A stretch of DNA of 64,000 nucleotides from Thelephora terrestris (taxonomy: Eukaryota > Basidiomycota > Agaricomycetes > Thelephorales > Thelephoraceae). Shown here piece by piece: positions 12,805 through 24,550 of the stretch. A program made the translations under genes and the position numbers. Numbering within the stretch: position 1 is the first letter of the stretch; each line of letters begins with the position of its first letter. The stretch lies in assembly GCA_015956445.1 (NCBI GenBank), contig WIUZ02000008.1, positions 1,736,001 through 1,800,000 on the forward strand, read 5' to 3'. The notes below the pieces were generated by a model. It saw only the letters and a list, made by a program, of their open reading frames with translations, was not told the DNA's origin and did not search any database.

Positions 12805-15800
12805 TCATCGCCTTGAGAAGGTTCCTTGGGAATCAACGCTCGGTCGACTTCCCGACAGCAGGTTCTCGATTGTCCGGCACCTCTTAAGTATCTGGATTAT
12901 AGCAGACCGTCGAGCAGCACCCCGGACGAAAGGCGTCTGCGGATTCCAAAACCAGTCAGCCACCTATCCACAACGCGGAAGCGGGGAAGGGAAAAGGTAT
13001 AACTTACCTGAAGAAGCGCGCTAGACTCTGGTCTTGAGGTGACCGGATTCGAACACAAGGTCAAAAAGTCGTGCAGGGACCGAGCAAATTCCCCTGCCCT
13101 CGTGAGAGGTGGCCAGCGGTCCCTCAGATCAGCTGCACTGGTCGCGTTTTGGAAGGGAGGAGTCGACTCGGCCATTTCCCAAATCGTGGCACCCAGAGAC
13201 CAGACATCAGCTTTAATGGGGTTATAAACACCACTGCAAAAGGAGAGAGAGAAATAGGTGAGAACTAGTACTAGAAAATATCAATAATACACGTACGCTC
13301 GCACTTCTGGTGCTTGCCAGTAAATCACACCCACAAGTCCAGTGCACGTTGGTGATTCAGGGGTAATTGTCACAGCATTCGAAAAGTCAGCTGAGTTATG
13401 TATGAGTCTCCCCCCTAGTCTCCACTGGGAATAAGATGGAAGAGGCATACCAATTTTCAAGACACCGTCTCGGTTCAATAACAAGTTGTCCGACCTTATG
13501 TCACGATGCGCGATTCCCAAGCTGTGGAGGTAACTCAGGGCTTGAACCATCTAGAAAATGGGGCGTGGGGCGATGAATCCTCCCATCAAAAGTGAAGCAG
13601 GAGTGTGTGCAAACTCACGTCAGAAGCAAACCTCGCGACAACCTTCTCATCCAACCTCTCCATATGACCCTCCTCCACCAGTGCTACCACATCCGCCAAA
13701 CTCCTCTCCATCAACTCCATCCTGATCCACAAAGAGTCTTCTTGCAAATCAACGTATAACGCTTCCATGATCAATACGTGGCCCATCCCAGCCCGGTACC
13801 TAGAAGCCGAAGAGAACGGTGAAGACGTCGCAGAGGACCTATCATCCTCGAACACTTTTTTCATCGCCTCCACTTCCCGCTTCAAATCCTCGAGCTTACT
13901 CGATCCAGATGGCGGTATCGGTACGGCCTTGATAGCCACTAAACCGCCGGGTTGAGGGCCCCTCTTGGTCAACTTCGAGCCAGGCACGGTCCGAACGAGC
14001 TTCGCTTGATACACGAACCCTGACTCTCCCTCTGCGACTTCCGTGAGCCCTTGAAAGTAATCCCTGGGATCCACTTTCTCGTCGACAAAAGTCTCAAGAC
14101 CAACTTTCGAAAGCACGCCTGACACCCAACCAGGGTATCTCTGTCCGGGAGATGACCCACCGGATCCGGCAGAGTGCGGGGCGCCATTGAGCGGACTTAA
14201 CATCCGCGAAACGGACTCAGCGTTGGATTGGGGCTTGCGGGCCAGCAGCGAATACGGCGAGATAGGAGGAATCACAAGCGAAGGGCGCCTTTGGATGGAA
14301 GGCTCGTCCCTGAGGTCCGCAGCAGATCCTTTCCGGGAACCAGGCGGAGGACTAACCACGGTGATGACGGCTTCCCGTTCTTCATCCCCAACCTCAACCT
14401 CATCATCGTCCTCTTCTTCCTCATCACTCCTACTGAACTCCGACTTGTACGGGGAAGCCAACGGCGAGGGAATCACAGCCACTCCCCGAGCATCCTCTTC
14501 ACCTTCCCAACATGGATGATGTTTGATCGCTGGTCCAGTGAACTCGGTTACCCTTTTCGCAGAACGGAGTGACGAGGGACCGGTAGAGGATGAAGTTGTC
14601 ACCGAGGAGCCTGAATGTGAATTGGTAGAAGAATCAGGGGAAGGTGACCTCCCTCCAAACCCACGACGCGACCTTTCCTCGTCTATCATATCAACCTTCG
14701 AGAAGGATGGCGAGGCCTGTTTGGGCGTAGTCTCCCTCGACCCCGCTGCCGTAAGAAGCTCAACCGAGGAAGACGCACCCAACATCGCGGGAGAAGGCGA
14801 CCCAATGGAACTCGGACCACTGGCGTTGATCGGCGTCCTAGGCGTGGCTACCAAATCCGCTCTCACCCTCGTCAAAACCTCCACAGGTCCACTCACAATT
14901 GTCGCGTTGGTGATGGTCGACGTGGATACGTTAGAATCCCGGTTTTCGTTGTGGTTGTCGCTCCCCATGATTACCAGCTTCAAACCAGCCCCACGACTGG
15001 ATCGGGTACTCCCTCTACTACCTGCAGAGGTGTTTGACAACCGGTTTGGATCGAATCGGGTAGAGTCGGCGGAAAGGTGAGAGTCCCGAACGTCGTGAAG
15101 ATGATCTGGATCCAACGAGACCGAGCACGTCCTGCTGAGATCGGCAAGAGAGCTATCTTGATTCTTCCTCTGTTCACCGAAATCGAGACCGCCGTTGTCG
15201 TGGTTGATAGAAGCCATCAACTCGAGCGTTTCCTGCGCAGTCACCGGCCACTTCTCTTTAGCCACTTCCGTTGCCATTGCCTTCTCATTCTCCTTAGTAA
15301 TATCCTTCTCCTCAGCACCCCCTATCTTCTCAGCCTTTTCACCCGCCTTCTCTCTTTCTCTGTCCCTCTTTGCCGCAGTCTTCAAACTCACCGTGGAAAT
15401 CTTACTCTTCAACTCCACGTGAGAAGGAGGGTTCGGTAACGGCATCGGTGACATCAGCGATCGCGTCGGTAAGGGTTTCTGAGGGGGCAGAGGACGGTGC
15501 ACAGCACTAGCCCTCGAACTCGATCGTTCTCGGGGAAGTTGCGGTTGCGTCTTGGAAATAGAGGTGGCCGACGAAGTTCTCGGTAACGAAGGATCGTCGG
15601 GTTTAGGAGGAAGAGGCCCTGTGCGACCGCGGGCGGGTTCTGGAGGCTGTTTCGGGAAGAGGCAAAGATCAACGGCGTTCGTTGTCGTCGAAGGTAGCGC
15701 CTGCGGGGGATTTAGACTAAAGGTGGAGGTTGATAGTGTTGGAGGCTGGGGAATGGGAATAACGGGAGCCGTTTTCGGCGGGGGAGTTGGCCTAGACTGT

Positions 15801-17992
15801 GATTGTGACTTAGAGAAGGACGGTTGTGAAGGTTTATGTGTTGTCTGAGCTGGGAGACTCTGAGTCGTGGCTAAAGGAGGAGAATTTAGAGGACCCGGTA
15901 AACTCAGAGCACCCAATCCCCCCTTCTCGTCTTTCTCCTTACCCTTAGTGGCCAAGGATGTCGAAGTGGAATTCAACCCAGCACTACCAGCACTCAAACT
16001 CGTCCCCAGATTTCTACTATCCTCCGCATAGGTTCCACCAGGCACAGGGGCGCTCTTCTTAACCAACTTGCTACCGGTACCAGAATTGGCCGAGGTCGTC
16101 GCAGTCGTAGGTGTTGAAAGAGAGTCAAACAAGCTATCTCCCCAACTACCGATGTCCGCAAACGCGTCCTGACCGAGGCTCAGCCTCGGTGGCGCCAGCG
16201 AATACCTCTTCTTTTTCTTCGCAGGGAACCCTGGCGACATTGACAAAGAAGACATGCTCAGATCGAGTGGAGGCAAAGAAGCGGTTTCCTCGTCCTCCTC
16301 AGCCTCTTGTCCACCAGGAGGGTCCGCGCTTGTGGTCCCGGACGTGTCTAGTTGATCTGCCGGTTGATCTGCAAAACCGGATCTCGGAGTTACGGTAGAC
16401 GTCGAGATGACTGATGATCTCGGTTCGTCAACCACCTGCCGTTGCCTCGTTGAGGGCGCCTTCCGTAACTGTGGCTGCGGTTTCTGTGGTTGGGATAGCG
16501 AGCTTGCGAATGATGGTTTCTCCACGATGTTGATGGGCGAGAAATCATCAAAGTGATACGCTGGTGGCGGAGACTGCGACAGCGAATCGTTGTTCACCAC
16601 TCTAAACGGCTGGCTCGCGCTCCTCGGCGGGGTCCTCGGCGGACGGGACACTGGCTGCCCCGCCGATCCTGTTGTTTTACCCACCTGGGAAACGCTATCC
16701 TTTGACGGGGTCCGGCTCTGTGAGGGTCGCGATTGCGTCTGCATCTGCGATTGTGGCAGAGTGGGAGGGATATCGAAGGGTGACTTTGATCTCGTGATTG
16801 GGCTTGGCAATCGCCCACTACTCGTAAGGCCTGAAGCGAGGGTATCGAGAGATTTCTTGGGTTTGTGCGCATGACCGTTTAGTTGTGCCGGAACTTTGCT
16901 TGGTAAAGGAGGAGGAAAATCGTCCGTCACATACGTAAGGTCCCCGGCGCTATCGTTCCCAGAAGACGATTGGTAGAAGCTTTGCCTCGACTTGGTCGTC
17001 TCCGTCGACATCTTCCTCGTCCTTCTCGTCCCCCTCGACTGAATCGACGCTTGAGAAGGTTGCCTGCGTATCGACGGAGAGGGTGTCACACGATTCTGAG
17101 TTGTGGTCGTGATGATGGACAGTTGACTAGTTGATGGCAAGTTTGGGAAATTGGGGTGTTGGAACGGAACGGTGGAAGGAGCCCGAGACGTAGAGCGCCT
17201 GTAGCTGATAGCTGCGATCTCTTCCTCGCTGTAGCCCAGATTAGCCATTGATGCAACCCAGCTTGGCGGTAATCCGTTGTATCTGGGGTACGAGATCAGT
17301 CATGGTGATCGTGAACGAGTTCAGCACTCCCTCCCACTGATTCAAACGGAGCAGGGGGAGAGAGACAGTCGCGAGATAGCTCACCCTTCGTCGACGTGCA
17401 TGTTATGCTACGATGCGAGATTAAGATGAGTCAGTGGCGCAAAAACAAGAGCATTGACAATCAAAACCCAAAAGACCGGAACCTGAACAGGCGAGAACGA
17501 CGGAGAGATGGAAAGCGGGGATGCCATATACGCAGCGGAAAAGAGCTGACGATCAGATATGGTGCATACCTGAAAGTTCCAAGGCAACGAAATCGAACCG
17601 TCCTCCGAAGATTCCGAAAGCTGTCTTGAAACGGACTTTGGCGTCAGGCTCCTCTTTGCAAATTTCATCAGACCTTTCCCAAAACTACTAGCAGTAGAAG
17701 ATGAGGACGATATGGGATCTTGCGAACTGAGAGCGGGAGAATGTTTGGCGGGACATGGCGGGGTAGACTGAGAACGTGAGTAGTCTGGAGTAACCGGCGT
17801 CCTTGGCGTGTACGGCTCCGTGGTGAGGGATACCAAAGAGACATTCGTCGGTGGTTTCTCCTTTGGGGGAGGTATCGGTGGAGAATTCCTGGAAGAAACG
17901 GTGGCGAATTTGAAGACCTTGAGCGAAGCAAAGCGTGAGGATGACGAGGTGGACTGTTTATGGCCTGACCCGGAATTGCTCGTGGTCGCCAT
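12805..17992 (-). CDS. PAK-like STE20-family protein kinase with CRIB domain
   Basis: This is a p21-activated-type serine/threonine kinase. A CRIB motif is split over three exons: ISLPWNFQ (ending 17572), HNMHVDEG (about 17400), YNGLPPSWVASMANLGYSEE (about 17280-17215). It should bind Cdc42/Rac GTP. A roughly 950-residue Ser/Pro-rich linker follows in one huge exon (17248-13586), then the kinase domain: glycine loop EGESGFVYQA, lysine in VAIKAVPIP, catalytic loop HRDIRSDNLLL (about 13500), DFSNAV, VGVIYWQAPEV, ADVWSLGATIWEMAE. The last exon runs from TPFVRG to a stop at 12805-12807. The start ATG 17992 (MATTSNSGSGHKQST) gives a Ser-rich leader. Oddities: Arg replaces the usual Lys after HRD-I, and DFG is DFS. 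Roles in polarity and morphogenesis are inferred from the family. Total length is about 1,600 residues, long for a PAK. Confidence 0.85.
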
Positions 17993-18388
17993 CGTCGCTC
18001 AGCGGGGAGATAGGAGGAGCAGATGTCCCGCGAGGACCAGCGACAGACGGGCGTTGTACGTGAACGACTTGTCCCACTTGACAGACAATTCACCCCCTGG
18101 TTTTCGAATTCGCGTATTCACTTCAGTCTCAATTTGGTTTTGTTTGGCAATTCGACGGTAACATCCGATGAAGATCATCATCTTACTCTCAAAGAAAATA
18201 AATACAAGCCTTGGGTTAATTCCACCGAAAATAATTCCAGCTGGTTCGAGTGATTGGGCACCGCACATCGCTGTTTTGACCATGAGACACGCCACAGTCG
18301 ATGGGCCTCAGAGACCTAAAAAAGTGCCCTTCATCACACAGTTTGGACGGATATAATGCCAACACAAACGAGGCTAACTACGTAAGTA

Positions 18389-19914
18389 TCATATGACAGG
18401 AGTACGGTTTGCCCGAGCGAACGGGAAAACCAAAACACACAACATACCGACCACAAGAACAAAAAGACTCCTTGCCCGAGTGCCCGTCACTGTGTTCCAC
18501 TCGTTGTCATACGTAATCTGGAGGCCTGCCCCCACCGCAGGAATCGGGTATTCAGGGGGAGGCACCCAGATATGGGAAGCATCTTGGAGACAGTCGAGCA
18601 AGGCTTGGGCGGTTGGTCGGGCCGTCGACGACTTGCTCCAACACCGGACCGTCAATCCCCACAAGACATCAGAAAAACCCAAGGACCTGGCGTTGGGTGG
18701 CCTCTTGGGTCGCTCCCCTTTCTGTACGGCGATTACTACCGCGTAGGTACCGAGGTGATAAAACGGTCGGAGACCAGTCAAAACCTGGTGGTAGTGTATA
18801 TGAGCCGATGGCTATCGCAACGAGAACGGCAGCCTCACCTCGTAAACAACCATTCCAAGCGCGTAACAGTCAGACTGACGAGTTGGCGTGCTGCCCTCAC
18901 CGATCAACAACTCGGGGCTCATCCAACAGACCGTCCCCACAGAAGAAACAGCAGTCGCCGACAGTGGGAACGTGCTGTTCTCGATCAAAATCGTCATCAG
19001 GCCAAAGTCGGCAAGGCGGGCGATACCGTCGTCGTCGACGAGGATGTTTGCCTGCCCGGTCAGTCAGTAAACAAAAAGTATATTGCGGGTGTTTGGAGGC
19101 CTTACTCCTTTGAGATCGCCGTGAACGATACCGAGCTCGTGAAGGTACGCCACGCCGGATGCTACCTCAAGCAACTGAAGGTTCGCCGTGAACAAAAGAA
19201 AAACCGCGTCGGGGAAAAACAGCTTGCCAGTTGCAATCGGTTTACCTCTGGGTTGGATCTTGCATACTCTGTAATATTCCCGTTGATCATCCACCGGGTG
19301 AGAATGCGGAAACAATATGGGTCCATGGAGACAGAAACGCCCAACAAAGGGAGGATGTTAGGATGGGAGAGATGCTTCCATCCTATGATCTCTCGACATA
19401 ACCGCTTGGCAAAGCTTAGCAGCGGTAGTGGGGATTAGTTCGGGGCAAAGGTACCTTGAAGGTTCTGTTGGCATCCTCCTCGTTCGTCTTGAGATACTTG
19501 ATGGCTACAGGGCATCCCATGTATTCTCCGTTGCTTACTTCTGCGAATCCGCCATGACGACACAGCCGTCCGACGTGTAGGAGCTCCTCCTGAAGGACGT
19601 AGGATGAGGGGACGATTGTGTGAGCTTTGCAGATCTTGGAAAGAAGCAGTAAACTCCGGTGGCGGAGTTTGTCATCGAGGCGTGGTTGGCCGAGGACCTG
19701 TGTCAAATTTTGGCGCCTTTATCCATCATGTGCCTTGCTTGCTCACTTTGTCAAGGAAATCGATGAATGTCTGGGCTTCGTCTCCTTGCAGGTTCCTGGC
19801 AGCAGCGACTCTAGAAGGATTGCTCAGGAGGGCCCAAAGTTCGGAGAGACTTTCTTCTGAAGTGATCTCTAACGAGGAAATCTGCGCCCAGGATTCCATA
19901 TCTGACCCTCGCAA
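18389..19914 (-). CDS. TKL-type protein kinase with C-terminal membrane anchor (paralogue 1)
   Basis: This belongs to the tyrosine-kinase-like families expanded in mushrooms. Exon 1 reads MESWAQISSLEITSEESLSE (start 19899, or 19914 if an upstream in-frame ATG is used). Later exons give GGFAEVSNGEYMGCPVAIKY (glycine loop and lysine), CREIIGWKHLSHPNILPLLG, LTRWMINGNITEYARSNPE, SGVAYLHELGIVHGDLKG, ANILVDDDGIARLADFGLM, GTVCWMSPELL and SDCYALGMVVYEVLTGLRPF. All key kinase residues are present (VAIK Lys, HGDLKGxN, DFG). The C-terminus ends with a hydrophobic segment, LFVLVVGMLCVLVFPFA, followed by a basic end, which suggests a tail anchor. About five short introns interrupt it. A close, disrupted paralogue lies at 22920-24058 and 31743-32130. 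Substrates are unknown. It looks intact, although the transposon-rich setting could make it poorly expressed. Confidence 0.75.
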
Positions 19915-20219
19915 TTATGTCTCGGTCTACCACAGACGAAGGGGGGACGTACCTGGAAGTCCTATTTCTGGCACCATGTTCGCCGCGGTCGGTCGTCGTG
20001 ACAAGTTTTCAGACAGAACTCCTTACTTATGTTGGCCACGCTCTAGGTATTTTATGCCAAATACAGGACCGAGTAGCACCGAGCCTGCGGGATGTGTTTA
20101 CGATATGTCGCGAATTACTCCGACCATTTGTTTCAAACCTTGCCCCGTCTCGAGGGTGGTGACGCTATATTTGGTAGGAGGCTATGTACTCCATTATATT
20201 ACCGGGGATGCTAACTGAA

Positions 20220-21600
20220 GATCTGCGGGTTGTGAATTTCAGTGATGTTCAGAACACAAATACGATCGGGTCGCCTGTCGAAGAATCAATGGGTGGCTAT
20301 TCCACAGCACCCTATCCCAGCCTCCCACAGGTAGTGTCCTAATCGTACTAGGGTTTTAAAGTTATTGGGACGCGAATTGGAACAAGACTCGCGTCATCCC
20401 GGAACACACCTATCTGACGACCAGGCCGGTCACCCTTGGCGGCCACATCCCCTGGGCTTGCAGATTTGAAGAGCCCTGATTGGCCGCGCGAGAACCACCG
20501 GTTTCTTCGGGACTTGCAACTGTTCCGAGTGCTTGCCGGACTCCCATTGGAAAAAAAGTGACATCGTGCCCATCCTCAGCTTTTCCCAGTTTGCCGTAAC
20601 CCATAGCCCGCCCTGTTCAATACCACTTCTGGTTAATACGCACCACTGCTGTGGCACATCTGGAATGGCCCGTATCCTCGTCGGCCACGTTCGCTGCGTG
20701 GGACGCGATTCTATCGCACGAGGTCGAATCGTTTTGAAGCCGTTCCACCGCAATCAAAGCTCCTGCCCTCTTTCTGCCCAGAAATACAGGCGCTCTCCCA
20801 TAGCTGGCTTTAGTTCGACGAGTTGTTTGTCGTTGGCGACCCCACACGCCAAAATTCAAACAAAAAGTCTGCGTTTGCGACCTACCAGCGCAGCGGCAGG
20901 GTAAAGTGCGACCGAACGCAAGCAAAAGATTGCGGCGTCTGCTCCATGGAAACGTCCTGCTCGGATCGAAATTATCTTTAAACCCCGGTAAGTCTCCTAG
21001 TCTCCCGTTCAAACGGCTAGGGGAAGGCTAGAGCCCAAATCAGCAAAACGGTGTGTTGAGGCGGGCGTTTATTTACCTCTCGATCGTCCGTCGTGCTGTG
21101 GACGTTTGCTCGGTGTCTGAGATACTGGGGAACTGTGAGATTTATTTTTATCCGTTGGGGCGGAGTCTCCGATACATGAGAACTCGGACTTGACGAGTCG
21201 GATCCGTTCTTTTCATCCCCCTCCCCACTCAACGTCGACGTACCAGTGGAAACGAGTTCGGAGGGCGAGTGGTCGAGGACTCGGGCGGTGGTCGTTGGGC
21301 GTCGTTCAAGAGAGAGGGTTGTGTATAAAATGTAAATTTGCACGTAGTATAAAACGAGCCCTGCGAGTAAATTCACGGGGGAATGTACGCCGCTCGCAGG
21401 TACTATATTGCGCTAGATACCAATATGATGAGGTTCTTCGGCTTATCTCTCGCCACATCGAGAGAACACGAGGATGATCTATTCCTGTCGGTACACATCG
21501 ATGCTGGTCTACCGCGTATACAGTTACCCGTCCCTGCCAATCCCGCCCAGATCTCGCCTTTCCCGGGCTCCTGCCGCCAGCGCAGCACCTCTCACACGAC
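20220..21600. other. Stretch with no recognisable gene
   Basis: This is about 1.4 kb between TKL kinase 1 and the decayed accessory-gene copy. Several open frames exist (the longest about 130 codons on the minus strand, 20617-21012), but none gives recognisable protein sequence or a coherent splice model. I treat it as non-coding or as unrecognised mobile-element debris. Confidence 0.4.
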
Positions 21601-22800
21601 CTGCTAGAACTTAATTAGAAGTCTAGAACACGTCATGTAAGGCAACTTCCGTGACTAGAACCAAAATCGACTTGTGAGAACGTTCGCGCGATCGAAGTAC
21701 AGCCAATTGTGGAGGATAAGTTAGCGCACGTATGATGAGAACGAAATATGACTATGTCTTCCTTCACATAGGGGTAAAGCAAATGCGAGATGAACATGAA
21801 AACGACGCACTTCCCAGAAAACTTCTTTGGCTTGCTCGCGGGTTGTACTGGGCCAACTTGAGAAGCTCCCCGCTGATCGGGGGGCGTTGCATCCGTGAGC
21901 TCGTCCGTTTCTTCGTCTTCCCTAGAATCCAGAGCTGGAGCGTCATTTGAAGGGGCTGGATGACGAGAGGGCGAGTCTGCGGGGAATACGAAGAACCTCC
22001 GACTCCGGGAGTCAAAGAAGTGGCCTGGGAAGGGAGGATGAGTAGATGACCCTAAGAAATATAGACACAAACCCGGAGTCTCTTCATCATCATCATCATC
22101 ATTATCATCATCCTCGTTCTCACGGCGTGATCGATATCATCGAGAGTCGTGAACACATTCTTCGAGATTTCTGCAAAGCCCGCGGTTGAAGCAGGGACCC
22201 GTTCAGTCGATCCGTGACTTTGATGTCCTTAAGAGTCTAGGACACATTCTTCGAGACTTCCACGAGGCTCGTGGTCAACGCGGGGACCTGTTCATTCGAT
22301 CCGTCAAGCCTTTCGCCACTAGAGTCCCCATGTGCGCCTTGCAGACTATTTTATGATCTTTAAGAATACTAATATATGCGCGATAAAATCATGTGCTTAC
22401 CGCAGCGCTCGTATCAGCTCAGTGAGCTGCTCTTTCCTCACCAGAATATTGAGCGGAAAGGTTGTGTGTCGGTACTGAATAAACTCGACGAAAATATGAC
22501 CCCTTGGGAGCAAATACGACACCCGTTTTCAGACTCCTGAGCACGTCTGCCAAAATCCTGAGGTCAACGCGAGACGTGTGATTGAGGGCGTCGGAACTAC
22601 CCGAAACGCAGAATCGTGAGGAAAGAGAGAGGCGCAGTACGATGCGGTGATGGATAGTGGTGGTTGAGAGAGAAGCAGTGGGAAAGAGGGAGAGTGCTGG
22701 GGAACAAGAACAAGTTATTTCATTGAGCCAAAACGAGCTGTGCATGTAGATGCGTCGATACAGTACCCGCTGATACGCGTTGATAATTAGCAACATAAAA
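21600..22800 (-). pseudogene. Decayed copy of the transposon accessory gene found at 36837-39424
   Basis: Read on the minus strand, this matches the accessory gene of the 33024-39903 element from 5' to 3'. The 5' flank and start region (22800-22560) resemble 36690-36960, including the purine/pyrimidine pattern around the ACTCTCCCTC stretch. Next come the TTTTGGCAGACGTGCTCAGG segment and PTHNLSAQYSGEE (compare PTYDPSAQYFREE). Then GERLDGSNEQVPAL (compare GKKLDRLSEQVVAL) and, at 22070-21830, DEETDELTDATPP and PKKFSGK (compare DEIDELDDSPGD and PKKITGK). Reading frames are broken and the large central exon is absent. The GERLDGSNEQ segment is itself present in two degenerate tandem copies (about 22130-22320). 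The copy has lost its transposase partner. Confidence 0.6.
22086..22115. repeat. ATC trinucleotide microsatellite
   Basis: About nine tandem ATC units with one imperfect ATT unit lie inside the decayed accessory-gene copy. On the minus strand they would encode an acidic Asp/Glu run. Confidence 0.8.
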
Positions 22801-22920
22801 ACATTATGTTGTAATCATGATTACATGATTACATAGGTGAGCGAAGAAGGTATAAAGAGTATTCTACGGAAAACGGTATATATGTAGCTACTGGACACAA
22901 GACCGACGAAGAACACTAGG

Positions 22921-24058
22921 TACGTAAGTGTCATGTGGTAGTACTACATAGTAAAATCTGCAGGAGTAAACGTCAATACTAAAGCACGCAGCATAGTACC
23001 GACAGCGAGAACGAAGGACACCTTGCCCGGGCGCTCTTCACTTTATTCTCCAACTCGTAGTCGGATGTCTGGTCACGTTCTACCCCCCTTTCGAGAATCG
23101 GGTATACAGGGGGGGGCGTCCAGGTATGGGAGGCGCGTTGGAGATATTGAAGCAAATCTTGGGCAGTTGGTCGAGCCGCTGGTGACTTGTGTAAGCACCG
23201 GACTACCAACTTCCACAGGGCGTTAGAAAATCCCAGGGACTTGGATTTCGATGGTCTCTTGGGTCGCTTCCCCCTCTGTACAGCAGGCGTCACTGCGTGC
23301 TTACCAAGGTCATGGAATGGTGGGAGACCAGTCAGAACCTGGTGATATATGAGCGGAGGGCTATTGCAATGAGCAATACAGGCTTACCTCGTAAATAACC
23401 ATCCCGAGCGCATAACAGTCAGATTGAGGAGTTGGCTTGCTGATTTTACCGGACAACAGCTCGGGGCTCATCCAAGGGACCGTCCCCGCAGAAGAAACGG
23501 CAGTCGCCGAAAGTGAGATGGTCCCGTTCTCGATCAAAATTGTCATCAGACCGAAGTCGGCGAGGCAGGCGATACCCTCGTCATTGACAAGTATATTTGC
23601 CTGCCCGATCTATCAGCAGGCAAAAAGTGTATCAAGGGCGTCTGGAGGTCTTACTCCTTTTAGATCGCCGTGAACAACACCGAGTTTGTGGAGGTACGCC
23701 ACGCCGGATGCTACCTCGAACAACTGAAGGTTCATCGTGAACAAAGGGAACACCACGTCGGGGAAAAACAGCTTGCCAGTTGCAATCGGTTTACCTCTGG
23801 GTTGGATCTTGCATACTCTGTAATATTCCCGTTGATCATCCACCGGGTGAGAATGCGGAAAGAATCTGGGTCCAGGGAGACAGAAACGCCCAACAAAGGG
23901 AGGATGTTGGGATGGGAAAGATGCTTCCATCCTATGATCTCTCGACATAACTCCTAAGATTGATTGGCTTAACAACGATAGTGCAGATTAGCTCCAAAAA
24001 TGGATACCTTGGAGATTCTGTTGGTATCCTCGTGTATCCTGAGGTCCTTGATTGCTAC
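22921..24058 (-). pseudogene. TKL kinase paralogue 2, 3' portion (kinase domain and tail), cut by a transposon
   Basis: This is closely similar along its length to the kinase at 18389-19914. It retains IHEDTNRISK just after the VAIK lysine (about 24055-24005), the exon giving WKHLSHPNILPLLG, SGVAYLHKLGVVHGDLKG, ANILVNDEGIACLADFGLM, GTVPWMSPELLSGK, SDCYALGMVIYEV, RGKRPKRPSKSKSLGFSNAL and a C-terminal hydrophobic tail. At 24058, in the middle of the VAIK-containing exon, homology stops exactly at the terminal repeat of a 7.68 kb Plavaka element. The missing 5' part of the gene resumes at 31743. Residues of the catalytic core remain, but the gene cannot be expressed as a normal kinase unless the insertion is spliced out, which I consider unlikely. 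Confidence 0.78.
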
Positions 24059-24550
24059 CATCAGGAAAAATCCCTGCGACTAAGCGGCTCTAAGCGATGC
24101 TATGTCGGAGTATGGCAGCATAGCCGCGTTAGCCATCAATTTTAGATCAACTATCCTTTCCCATCAGTGAAGCCGGTGCAAGTAGCAGACAAGATAGCAA
24201 GGTGTGGGCTATTTGCTACGTCTACTAAACAGCAAACTGTCAAGACGTTTGTCTACAATTTGTAAATGACATGCTATCTAAATGCAAATACATGGTTGGA
24301 GGTGTGGAGTGGGACCTGGAGGTGCCGAGTTGGCATGTGAAGGGACATTTGAATAAAGGTGGTCAAGATGGATCGTGGTGAAGGCGCAAGCGATAAATGA
24401 GGAATACAATCCAAAACGGCATGAGGGGATGAATGCATAGCGAGCGTTCAACTTTATGGGGCAGTGTGCCAATGGACGAGAGTAGGGGGGATGTTGGGAA
24501 GGGTGTCAGAGTGCGATCCCCGGAATTCGCGTGGAAGGGATGGGGGTCGT

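Noticed and set aside
13030-13060. GATTCGAAC-like tRNA T-loop at about 13046
   Set aside because: There is no matching acceptor or anticodon stem around it, and it lies inside a kinase exon (SNPVTSRPES).
14187-15080. Plus-strand frames of 110-185 codons opposite the PAK linker
   Set aside because: They are antisense shadows of the low-complexity Ser/Pro/Asp linker, with no splice or start context.
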